This document shows, one piece after another, positions 20,827 to 28,439 of a stretch of DNA of 49,688 bases (positions within the stretch are counted from its first letter, which is position 1; the number at the start of each line of letters is the position of its first letter). The stretch is from assembly GCA_030039035.1 (NCBI GenBank), contig JASHQQ010000362.1, positions 1 through 49,688 on the forward strand. The letters are read 5' to 3'. The notes under the pieces were generated by a model. The model searched no databases, was not told the DNA's origin, and saw only the letters and a list, made by a program, of their open reading frames with translations. Position numbers and translations under genes: made by a program. This stretch comes from Acidobacteriaceae bacterium. Lineage in GTDB: Bacteria > Acidobacteriota > Terriglobia > Terriglobales > Acidobacteriaceae.

Positions 20827-21587
20827 TGGTCGCCCCCCGCGCCGCCAGTGCCCGCCGCAGCCGCCTCCAGCGCCGGATCGAGCACCTCGATATCGCCCTG
20901 TTGGCGCAGGTTCTTCAGCCAGTCGTCGAAAAGGACGTTGACCTGCTGCTGCAACAGAATCTCCTCGATGCGCGGCGCCACCGATTCGAGGCCGGGAACC
21001 CGGGCGCCCGGCGCGTACTGCGGCAGCAGCGTGCCGCGATAGTAGGCCTCGACCTGCTGCGGCGAAACGCGAATTCCCTGGCGGAACCGCTGCTCGATGA
21101 AGCCCAGGATCTCCATGCGGTTGCGCAGGTAACTCTCCACGCGCGCGTCGGTCAGGCCGTGAGCGGCCAGAAAGGCTTCCCATCCCTTCCGGGTGGCGCA
21201 GTTGTCGCGCACGCATTCCGGCAGCTCTGCGCGGATTTCGCGGAGGCGCGCGTCCACTTCGGCCTGCGTGGGAGTCGACGCCGCAATCTCTTCCCGGCGC
21301 ATCTGCTGGGCGATGAGAACGCGGCTGATCAGCTCGTCGAGCGCCTGCGCACGAGTCAAGGCGCCGGCGGCGCCGTTGCTCTGCAGCGCCGACAACTGAA
21401 TCTCATCGTCGACATCGCTCGACAGGATGGCGTGGTTGTTGACTACGGCCACCACGCTGTCGAGGACAACGGGCCGGGACGTTTGGCTGCACAGTGGCAT
21501 GGAAAGACCGACGGGGAGAAGAGCGAGAGTCAGGACGAGGCGTCTTCGCGGTAAAGAGGGTGCGTGAAACTCCCCGGAAAGACGCAT
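20823..21587 (-). CDS. SurA-N-type periplasmic chaperone lacking a parvulin domain
   Basis: 254-aa exported protein: signal region VLTLALLPVGLSMPLCSQ, then the SurA N-terminal signature VVLDSVVAVVNNHAILSSDV and helical chaperone sequence (ALDELISRVLIAQQMRREEI). It ends in a basic/helical segment and a Gly/Ala tail. Real SurA has one or two parvulin PPIase domains after this region; none is present, so isomerase activity is unlikely and a holdase role is inferred. It is translationally coupled to tamB and lies downstream of omp85, both on the minus strand. The ATG at 21587 lacks a clear Shine-Dalgarno; the longer frame upstream reads through repeats and was rejected. Confidence 0.85.
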   Translation of the reverse strand: MRLSGEFHAPSLPRRRLVLTLALLPVGLSMPLCSQTSRPVVLDSVVAVVNNHAILSSDVDDEIQLSALQSNGAAGALTRAQALDELISRVLIAQQMRREEIAASTPTQAEVDARLREIRAELPECVRDNCATRKGWEAFLAAHGLTDARVESYLRNRMEILGFIEQRFRQGIRVSPQQVEAYYRGTLLPQYAPGARVPGLESVAPRIEEILLQQQVNVLFDDWLKNLRQQGDIEVLDPALEAAAAGTGGAGGDQ

Positions 21588-21639
21588 CCGGGGCAGAAGC
21601 CTGCCAGGGTGCGAATTTGGTCGCGCCGGCGCGAACTCC

Positions 21640-21930
21640 TTGCTTCCTGACTTGCGGTCGGATGTACCGGAGGCGAAAAAACTCTCTGTCCGTGCGTTTT
21701 TGAAAGGGCTCGGCTTCAGCCGTGCCGGGCAAGTCCGGCCATCCCGATCATCCTCGCGGGGTTCAGCCCGCGAAAAGCCGATCCTTGTGGGTTTTTCATC
21801 AGCTTCTGAAACCGGCGAGAACGACGCAGCGCCCATGCCTCTGCCAAGGGCCAAAGCCCACAAATCCCGATTCCCCGGCCTTTCGGCGCGACTCAAACCG
21901 TGCCCTTCCAAAGCCCTCGCGGATTGAAAT
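21640..21930. repeat. Palindrome-rich intergenic spacer between omp85 and the SurA-like gene
   Basis: The 356-bp gap 21588-21943 holds several short palindromes of the window-wide type: GGCTCGGCTTCAGCCGTGCC near 21708-21727, CGCGGGGTTCAGCCCGCG at 21755-21772, and GGGCCAAAGCCC near 21847. TTTCATCAGCTTCTGAAACC also gives an imperfect inverted repeat. No gene is supported. It may be a repeat insertion separating a former operon. Confidence 0.5.
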
Positions 21931-21943
21931 CCTCGCCTCGTCA

Positions 21944-24900
21944 TCAGAACGTCTGCCCCAGGCTGAAGAAAAAGTTGAAGTGACTGGCGCCGCCGACGTA
22001 GGGCGGCTCGCCCGGCTCGGAATAGTTATAGGTTACGGGGAAGATCGGCGGATTCAGGTTGTAGCTGAAATCCAGACGGATGGGCCCGACCGGCGTGTGA
22101 TAACGCAACCCCATACCCGGCGCGTGCGAGAAGTAATCGAAACTGCAAAGACCATGCGGGCCGGTGGAGGTGTCGACCCCCACGGGAGATGTTGTTCCCA
22201 CCGGCGCGGGCTTCTCACACGCGTCGCGATCCGGCTGATGGATGCGCACGGCGCTGGGCCACACCTCCGACGCGTCGCGGAAGACATTGCCCATATCGTG
22301 AAACAGCACGAAGCTCAGCGTGTTGCCGAACCACGGCAGGTTCGGCGGAGGCATGCGCAACTCGGTCGAGTTGATCATCGCGCCGGCGCCGCCGATGGGA
22401 AAGCCGGTGAGCGGATCGCGCGGCCCCGCGGCGTTGATCGAGAAACCGCGCAGGCTGACCGGCCCGCCGGCATAAAGCCGCTCGGGCAGCGGAATCAGCT
22501 CCTCGTTGCCATCGCCGAAGGCGCGCTCCTGCGCGTAACGCGTATTCCGGGCCAGCACCCATCGTTGCTTGTCGAAGCCGTAATAGCTCGAATTCGACAT
22601 GTCCACGCGATTGAACTCGGCCTGCGCGCCGAACTTCTCCTGGGAGAGGAATTCCTGGAAGCTGGTGTAGGTGCCGCGGTGCGAGTCCATGGGCGAGTCG
22701 CGCGTGTCGCGAAGCCAGGTCAGGCCGGGACCGGCGACGCGCACCGCGGTCGAGAGAAGCGCAATCTCGTCGGGAAAGACCTGCAGGCTGCTCGCGGCCA
22801 CCTTCACGCGGCGAAAGTCGAACTCGTAGATCAGCGTGTTGGCCCTGGAGGGCCCGCGATCGGGCCTGGAAAAGTGCTCCGTCCAACGGATGCCGCCATC
22901 GAGCTTCGACGCCACGTAGGTCGTCACGTCCTGGCTGTTGGCGTAACCGCCGGTGAAGGCGAGGCCGAAATCGCGGTCGCCGTTGAAATGCGGGTTCTGA
23001 AACTGCAAATTGATGTTCTGCTCCAGCAAGCCGTAGGTGCCCTGCAGGCTTACCGACTGCTCCCGGCCGAAAAGGTTGTTGCGCGTCAGATTGCCGAGCA
23101 CGCGCGGGCTCACGCCGGTTTTGCCCTCGGGATTGCACTTCACTCCGGCGGATACGATGCCTGCGCAGTTGCTCACCGGCTGCCCGGTCTGCGCCTCGAA
23201 ACCAAGGCCGTAGGTGAACACCCAGCGCCGCGCCTCGGTGGCCTGGATCAGGACCGTCTTTTCGTCCTGGGCGCCGGTGGGGTTCTCGACCGCCGTGTCG
23301 ATCTCGTTGAAGAGGGCATATTCGTAAAGATTGCGCTGTGTCTCCAGCAGCGCCTGCTGGTTGAGCGGGTCGCCGGCATGCACGGCGATCGCTCGCGTAA
23401 CGGTGTCGGGACGCGTATAGTGCAGTCCGGTAAAAAGCACGTTGCGCACAAAGATCTGTTGCCCTTCGGTGACGCGAAAGGTCACGTCGATCCGGTTGGC
23501 GTCGTCGGCCTCGGGCTGCGTGGCCACTTCGATTCTCGCCTGATCGAAGCCGCGGCTGAGAAACTCGGTGAGCAGCGCGTCGCGGTCACCGGCCAGGTTC
23601 TGCGGCGAGAGCAACTGCCCCGGCACGGTGTTCATGAGCGGCCGCAGCGCGGTGACCGCCACGTGTTCGGCTCCCTCGATATCGACCGCGCCCACGCGCT
23701 GCTGCGGCCCCTCCTCGATGCGGTAGGTCACCGTGAGCGGGGCCAGCGAGCCGGGCAGGTCGTTGGCCGCTTCGCCCGCCTGTCCCGCATCGACCTGGGG
23801 CGTCACCTTCACCTGGGAAAAGCCGTTGTTCCTGTAGACCGCCTCGAGCGAGCTCACGTCGGCGGCCACCAGCGCCTGGCTATAGACTCCGTGCCGGTTC
23901 GACCGGTTGGCGGCTTGAACGACCAGCAGATCCCCGAGTGTCGCCGCATCGAAATAACGATTCCCCTCCAGGGAAACCCTGGCCACGCGCCGCCTCGGCC
24001 CGGGAGTCACGTTGTAGACGATCACGACCCGCTGCGCGGTCGACATCTGCTCGCGGTGGTCGACCCTGACGTCGAAGTACCCGAGCCGCTGGTAATAGTC
24101 GCGCAGCCGACGATTGCCCTCGTTGAGAAGATCCTCGTCCACGCTGCCTTCCTCAAACACCGGAATCAGCCGCTTGACGCGATCCTGCGCCAGCCTGACT
24201 CCCTCGACCAGCACCTTTACGGCAGGCCCGCGGTTGGCTGTGAATTGAAAATTCGCCTTCCGGTCGGGCGCCGCGTATTGCTGCGAATCCAGCTTGATTT
24301 CCGCCTCCAGGCGATCCTGCTTCTGGTAATGCCGCAGCACGCTGTCGATGGCCCGGTTGCCGGTGTCGCGATCGACGTGCGCGCCGTACCGCAGGTGGGC
24401 GTAGCGGCGGAACTCGCCCGTGCTCAGCCCCGGATCGCCCGAAACCTCCACGGCTCCCACGCGCGCCTGCGGACCGGAGACCACATGAAACGCGATATCG
24501 ACCAGTTGGTCTTCGGGGTGCGCGTGCATCTCATCGGTGATTGCGGATTCGTAAAAGCCGTTGTCCACCATGGTCCGGCGCATCTGCTCGAGCGCGCGAT
24601 CCAGGCGGGAGGAGGTGAAGCGCGTCCCCGCGTTGAGCTGGCTGGCCCGCTCCAGTTGCGTATTGACGGTCGCGCCCTTGGCCCCGTCCACCGTCACGCG
24701 CCCGATGAACATTCTCGGCGTGCCGCGAACCACAATCTCCAGTCCATCGCCCTGCCGCGACGCCTCGACCTGCACACCGTCGAAGAGGCCGGTGGCATAG
24801 AGTTGGCGCAGGCTCTCCCTCACCTTTTCCCCGGTCAGCGGCGATCCCACCCTGAGGGGGAGACGATCGGGCAGGGGCGCCAGCCGGCGTTCGGGCACGC

Positions 24901-25120
24901 CCTCGAACCGGATACTCCGCACCGTCAGCCCCTGCCACCGGGCGAGCGATGGCGCGCCGGTTTGCGGACCGTCGTGCGCCCGCGTTGCCGGCCCGCCGGA
25001 GCCGGCTGCCACCTGGCACCAGCCGGTGAGGCTGCCCAGAATCCAGAAAACGAAGATGACCGCCGACGCCATGGCGCGTTTTGCGCCGTCTTTCGTTGCC
25101 GGCTTGATCCTCAAGACCAT
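21944..25120 (-). CDS. Omp85-family outer-membrane assembly protein (BamA/TamA) with seven POTRA-like units
   Basis: 1058-aa outer-membrane protein. After an N-terminal signal/anchor (VIFVFWILGSLTGW), seven POTRA-like units can be counted by their opening strands: TVRSIRFEGV, FIGRVTVDGA, RVGAVEVSGD, VKVLVEGVRL, RRVARVSLEG, RVGAVDIEGA and FVRNVLFTGL. A 16-strand-type barrel follows, including RGFSIN (the family lid motif region VRGF/Y), and the C-terminal residue is Phe (FFFSLGQTF), the BAM recognition signal. E. coli BamA has five POTRAs and TamA three, so this is a longer form. The start at 25120 is approximate; ATG 25072 is an alternative. Divergent from an ECF sigma gene and upstream of SurA-N and tamB. 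Confidence 0.92.
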   Translation of the reverse strand: MVLRIKPATKDGAKRAMASAVIFVFWILGSLTGWCQVAAGSGGPATRAHDGPQTGAPSLARWQGLTVRSIRFEGVPERRLAPLPDRLPLRVGSPLTGEKVRESLRQLYATGLFDGVQVEASRQGDGLEIVVRGTPRMFIGRVTVDGAKGATVNTQLERASQLNAGTRFTSSRLDRALEQMRRTMVDNGFYESAITDEMHAHPEDQLVDIAFHVVSGPQARVGAVEVSGDPGLSTGEFRRYAHLRYGAHVDRDTGNRAIDSVLRHYQKQDRLEAEIKLDSQQYAAPDRKANFQFTANRGPAVKVLVEGVRLAQDRVKRLIPVFEEGSVDEDLLNEGNRRLRDYYQRLGYFDVRVDHREQMSTAQRVVIVYNVTPGPRRRVARVSLEGNRYFDAATLGDLLVVQAANRSNRHGVYSQALVAADVSSLEAVYRNNGFSQVKVTPQVDAGQAGEAANDLPGSLAPLTVTYRIEEGPQQRVGAVDIEGAEHVAVTALRPLMNTVPGQLLSPQNLAGDRDALLTEFLSRGFDQARIEVATQPEADDANRIDVTFRVTEGQQIFVRNVLFTGLHYTRPDTVTRAIAVHAGDPLNQQALLETQRNLYEYALFNEIDTAVENPTGAQDEKTVLIQATEARRWVFTYGLGFEAQTGQPVSNCAGIVSAGVKCNPEGKTGVSPRVLGNLTRNNLFGREQSVSLQGTYGLLEQNINLQFQNPHFNGDRDFGLAFTGGYANSQDVTTYVASKLDGGIRWTEHFSRPDRGPSRANTLIYEFDFRRVKVAASSLQVFPDEIALLSTAVRVAGPGLTWLRDTRDSPMDSHRGTYTSFQEFLSQEKFGAQAEFNRVDMSNSSYYGFDKQRWVLARNTRYAQERAFGDGNEELIPLPERLYAGGPVSLRGFSINAAGPRDPLTGFPIGGAGAMINSTELRMPPPNLPWFGNTLSFVLFHDMGNVFRDASEVWPSAVRIHQPDRDACEKPAPVGTTSPVGVDTSTGPHGLCSFDYFSHAPGMGLRYHTPVGPIRLDFSYNLNPPIFPVTYNYSEPGEPPYVGGASHFNFFFSLGQTF

Positions 25121-25306
25121 CTCCAGGTGGAAACACGGGAAGGCCACCCCCGTCGCACAACACGCCAACTTTGTCTCGCATCCAACCCGCTGTGGCGCCA
25201 TGGCACGCAGCCCAGGTCCCATGGAGCTCTCAGCATCCCTTATACTAACGACTGAAGTCCTCGCCGCACAGGGCAGGTGTAAGGGAACGCTCCGCAAAGG
25301 AAGCGC

Positions 25307-26011
25307 ATGCCTCACTCCCCATCTTCGATGCAACCACGGGATCCTGTCCTGACCACGGTGGCGGAAGAACCTCCGCAACTGGCGGCTGTACCGGGGACGC
25401 CTGGCGCCACCAATTCCCATTCCCATGGCTCCACGGCCAACGGCGGCGGACCCGATGTCCTGGCCTGCGCCCAGGCCGGCGATCATTACGCCTTCGCCCA
25501 GCTCTACGCCCTTCACAAGAGGCGCATTTACTCCCTCTGTCTGCGCATGGTCGGCAACGTGGCAGAAGCCGAGGACCTCACGCAGGAGGCCTTTCTGCAG
25601 TTGCACCGCAAGATCGCGACCTTCCGCGGCGACTCGGCATTTTCCACCTGGTTGCATCGCCTGGCTATCAACGTCGTGCTCATGCACCTGCGGCGGAAGG
25701 GACTTTCGCTCATCTCCCTCGACGAGGCCATGGATCCGGCTCCGGACGAAGGCCCCGGCCGCAGCTTCGGCGCTCCCGACCTTGCCTTGGCCGGCTCCAT
25801 CGACCGGCTCGTGTTGCAGCGCGCCATCGACGATCTTCCGGCCGGCTACCGGCTGATCTTCGTGCTGCACGACATCGAGGGCTACGAGCATAATGAAATC
25901 GCCGCCATGCTCGACTGCTCGATCGGCAACAGCAAGTCCCAGTTGCACAAGGCTCGGCTCAAGTTGCGCGACGCCCTGCGCACTCATCCCCGGCAGGAGG
26001 ACCGCAGATGA
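25307..26011 (+). CDS. ECF RNA polymerase sigma factor
   Basis: 234-aa sigma-70 family factor of the extracytoplasmic function type. A disordered N-terminal extension of about 50 residues precedes the sigma-2 domain (LYALHKRRIYSLCLRMVGN, AEDLTQEAFLQLHRK, FSTWLHRLAINVVL). A linker and the sigma-4 domain follow (IDDLPAGYRLIFVLHDIEGY, EIAAMLDCSIGNSKSQLHKA). The start has AAAGGAAG five bases before the ATG. The stop overlaps the anti-sigma start (ATGA), the usual sign of a sigma/anti-sigma pair. Its position divergent from the omp85 gene suggests, without proof, a role in envelope-stress control. Confidence 0.95.
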   Translation: MPHSPSSMQPRDPVLTTVAEEPPQLAAVPGTPGATNSHSHGSTANGGGPDVLACAQAGDHYAFAQLYALHKRRIYSLCLRMVGNVAEAEDLTQEAFLQLHRKIATFRGDSAFSTWLHRLAINVVLMHLRRKGLSLISLDEAMDPAPDEGPGRSFGAPDLALAGSIDRLVLQRAIDDLPAGYRLIFVLHDIEGYEHNEIAAMLDCSIGNSKSQLHKARLKLRDALRTHPRQEDRR

Positions 26012-26325
26012 CCGATCCTCGCGACACCGTTTTGAGTTGCGAACAATTCCAGGCCCTCTTGCCCGAGCTGATCGGCTCCGGAGTGGACATCAATCGCCAT
26101 CCGCACATGCGGAGCTGCGATCTGTGCCGCGAGTTGCTGGCGGAGCTGGAAACCATCGCCGAGGCCGCCCGCCAGCTCTTCCCCACCGTGGAGCCGCCCG
26201 ACGACCTGTGGAACCAGATCGAGTCGGCGATCCGGAAGGAAGAGCAATCTCCGGACCACGACTGCGACGCACGCGACGAAATCCATCCGGTATTAAAGGC
26301 GGAGCCGACCACCGGCAACGACTGA
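26008..26325 (+). CDS. Zinc-binding anti-sigma factor (ZAS-like), soluble
   Basis: 105-aa protein translationally coupled to the sigma gene. It contains the anti-sigma zinc motif H33-x3-C37-x2-C40 (HMRSCDLC) with an upstream Cys11 that could complete the site, followed by an amphipathic helix (RELLAELETIAEAARQL) expected to bind the sigma factor. There is no transmembrane segment, so it is probably cytoplasmic and may respond to redox or zinc rather than to a periplasmic signal by proteolysis. The last 35 residues are acidic and low-complexity. Confidence 0.85.
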   Translation: MTDPRDTVLSCEQFQALLPELIGSGVDINRHPHMRSCDLCRELLAELETIAEAARQLFPTVEPPDDLWNQIESAIRKEEQSPDHDCDARDEIHPVLKAEPTTGND

Positions 26326-26934
26326 TTGCACGTGAACGACCCCGTCCAGTCCAGCCTGTCCGGAAATGCGCAGCCGGAGATGGATTCCGCGCGGCGCCGA
26401 CGCATCGTCCTGACAGGCTTCATGGGCTCGGGCAAAACCACCGTCGGCCCGCTGGTGGCCGCGCGTCTCGGCTGGCGATTCATAGACGCCGACGACGTCA
26501 TCGAGGCTGAAGCCGGCTCGACCATCGCCGAATTCTTCGCCCGCCACGGCGAAGCGGCCTTTCGCCAATGCGAGCAGGAGACCATCGCCCGCCTTGCCAC
26601 GAGCGACGGGCTGGTTCTCGCCCTCGGTGGCGGCGCCATCGAGGATCCGGCGACCCGGTCGATGCTTCTGGCGCTTGATGGCACGCTCGTCGTGCATCTC
26701 GAGGTCGAGCTTGCCACCACGCTGGCCCGCTGCGCCGGCAGCGAAAGCACCCGGCCGGTGCTGGCCGACCGCGCCCACCTCGAATCCCGCTACCAGCGCC
26801 GCCTGCCGCTCTACCGCTCGGCGCACGTATCGATTGCCGCGGACGCGCTCACGCCCGAAGAAGTAGCCGATGCGGTGGTTCAGGCGATCCACACGGGGAG
26901 CACGCATTCCGTGGGCCGAGATCGAACGCATTGA
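26326..26934 (+). CDS. aroK: Shikimate kinase
   Basis: P-loop kinase of about 200 aa that phosphorylates shikimate at the 3-OH in the chorismate pathway. Walker A is GFMGSGKTT, the shikimate-binding Asp lies in FIDADDVIE, LALGGGAI is the conserved GGG loop, and the lid arginine region is in ESTRPVLADR; RYQRRLPLYRSA is the typical C-terminal motif. The frame follows the anti-sigma stop without a gap: TTG 26326 or GTG 26332 could start it, and ATG 26380 also precedes the conserved core, so the N-terminus is uncertain. It is probably co-transcribed with the sigma pair. Confidence 0.93.
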   Translation: MHVNDPVQSSLSGNAQPEMDSARRRRIVLTGFMGSGKTTVGPLVAARLGWRFIDADDVIEAEAGSTIAEFFARHGEAAFRQCEQETIARLATSDGLVLALGGGAIEDPATRSMLLALDGTLVVHLEVELATTLARCAGSESTRPVLADRAHLESRYQRRLPLYRSAHVSIAADALTPEEVADAVVQAIHTGSTHSVGRDRTH

Positions 26935-26952
26935 CGTAACATCGTTCGCACC

Positions 26953-28110
26953 ATGGACTTCTTTTCCCCCGAGATCCGGCGCAATCCGTTCCCGGTCTAT
27001 GATCGTTTGCGCGCCGCCGCGCCGGTGCTGTACGAGCCGAACTTCGACGCGTGGATGATCTTCGACTACGCCGGCGCGAAGCAGGCGCTCACCGATCACG
27101 ATCGCTTCAGCTCCAGCATGTTCACCGCCAGCCGCGGCAATCCGGACTGGATGATCTTCCTCGATCCGCCGCGCCAGCCCAAGCTGCGCGGCCTGATCGG
27201 CCGGGCTTTCACTCCGAAAGCGATTGCCGAGCTGGCGCCGCGCATACGGGAGCTCTCGCGCGAGCTGCTCGGCAAGGTTGGCGGCTGCGGCCAGATGGAC
27301 GTCGTTCGGGAATACGCTACGCCACTGCCCATGATCATGATCGCGGAGATGATCGGCGTTCCGGCGGCGGAATGGCCGCTCTTTCGCCGCTGGAGCGATG
27401 CGATTCTCAAGCTCAGCCATACGATTTCGGCCGGCGCGTCGGCGACGACGGCGGTCGCCGAATACTCGCTCGTCAAAACCGAGATGGGCGCTTATGCGCG
27501 CGCGCTGATCGAGGAGCGGCGGACTGCGCCGCGCGACGACCTGCTTACGCGGCTAACGCAGGCCGAAGTGGATGGCGAGCGGCTCACCGAGCAGGAGATC
27601 CTCGGCTTTGTGGAGCTGCTCATCGTCGCCGGCCAGGAAACAACGTCGAACCTGATCGCCAATGCGGTACTTTGCTTCGCCGAGAATCCGGATCAACTGC
27701 AACGGCTTGCGGATTCGCCGGAGCTGATGACGAAGGCGATCGAAGAGGTTCTGCGTTTTCGCTCGCCCGTGCAATGGGTCTTTCGCGCCACCCGGTGCGA
27801 TGTGGAGATGCACGGCCGGACGATCCCGGCCGGCAAGCTGGTGCTGCCCATGATCGGCTCGGCGAATCGCGATCCGCAGGTCATCACGGAGCCGAACGAG
27901 TTCGATATCGGCCGCGAGCCGAATCCGCACATTGCCTTCGGTCATGGCATCCATTTCTGCCTCGGCGCGCCGCTGTCGCGGCTGGAGGCTTCGATCGCCC
28001 TGCCCGATCTGTTGGCGCGCCTGGGACGATTCGAACTTGCCGAAGAGCAATGGCAACCGCGATCGGCGCTCCACGTCCACGGTCCGGACTCCCTTACCAT
28101 CCGCCTTTAA
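26953..28110 (+). CDS. Cytochrome P450 (bacterial class I type)
   Basis: Soluble haem monooxygenase of 385 aa. The haem-ligand Cys336 lies in FGHGIHFCLGAPLSRLE. The I-helix oxygen-activation motif is VAGQETTSNL and the ExxR motif is EEVLR. The sequence type (RNPFPVYDRLRAAAPV, DPPRQPKLRGLIGRAFTP) resembles CYP107/CYP109-like bacterial P450s that use separate ferredoxin partners. No ferredoxin or reductase gene and no biosynthetic cluster adjoin it, so the substrate is unknown. It starts 18 bp after aroK; no clear Shine-Dalgarno is visible. Confidence 0.95.
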   Translation: MDFFSPEIRRNPFPVYDRLRAAAPVLYEPNFDAWMIFDYAGAKQALTDHDRFSSSMFTASRGNPDWMIFLDPPRQPKLRGLIGRAFTPKAIAELAPRIRELSRELLGKVGGCGQMDVVREYATPLPMIMIAEMIGVPAAEWPLFRRWSDAILKLSHTISAGASATTAVAEYSLVKTEMGAYARALIEERRTAPRDDLLTRLTQAEVDGERLTEQEILGFVELLIVAGQETTSNLIANAVLCFAENPDQLQRLADSPELMTKAIEEVLRFRSPVQWVFRATRCDVEMHGRTIPAGKLVLPMIGSANRDPQVITEPNEFDIGREPNPHIAFGHGIHFCLGAPLSRLEASIALPDLLARLGRFELAEEQWQPRSALHVHGPDSLTIRL

Positions 28111-28439
28111 CCTGCCTGAATTTTCTTCAATTTTTTGCTTTGAGCCGGGGTCGGGCATGTGGCACGATGATTCCACACGCTAATCCTCACCCCGGATTGC
28201 CGCGCGCGTCTGTGCCCGATGTGCTGGCAGTGCTTTGCCCGCTCGCGCCGGACCGCTGTTCGCCTCTGTACGTCCTGTTCGCGTTGTTCGACCTCTTGCC
28301 GGCAAGACCCTTGCACCGGTATCGCCTCATGATGTGAATGTGGGGCAGAATCCTCTGCAGATTCTCATCGATTGCCTCTGCGATCCGCTGCCGGATTGCC
28401 ACGTCGATCCACGCTTCAGTTGCCAGGGAGGAATGAGAA
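28111..28439 (+). other. Intergenic region upstream of the phosphoesterase gene
   Basis: About 330 bp. A T-rich stretch right after the P450 stop (TTTTCTTCAATTTTTTGC) may aid termination, but its stem is only four base pairs. At 28160-28174, TGGCACGATGATTCC resembles a sigma-54 -24/-12 element but lacks the essential GC at -12. No gene is supported. Confidence 0.35.

Noticed and set aside
21722..25255. Open frame of nearly 1200 codons on the plus strand opposite the omp85 gene
   Set aside because: Antisense shadow of the Omp85 gene with His/Arg/Val-rich composition and no domain; the minus strand has clear POTRA and barrel sequence.
25278..25300. GGAAC ECF-type -35 box before the sigma gene
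   Set aside because: A matching -10 would put the transcript start at the start codon, leaving no room for the visible Shine-Dalgarno.
28160..28174. Sigma-54-like promoter TGGCACGATGATTCC
   Set aside because: The invariant GC of the -12 element is CC here, and no sigma-54 activator gene is nearby.
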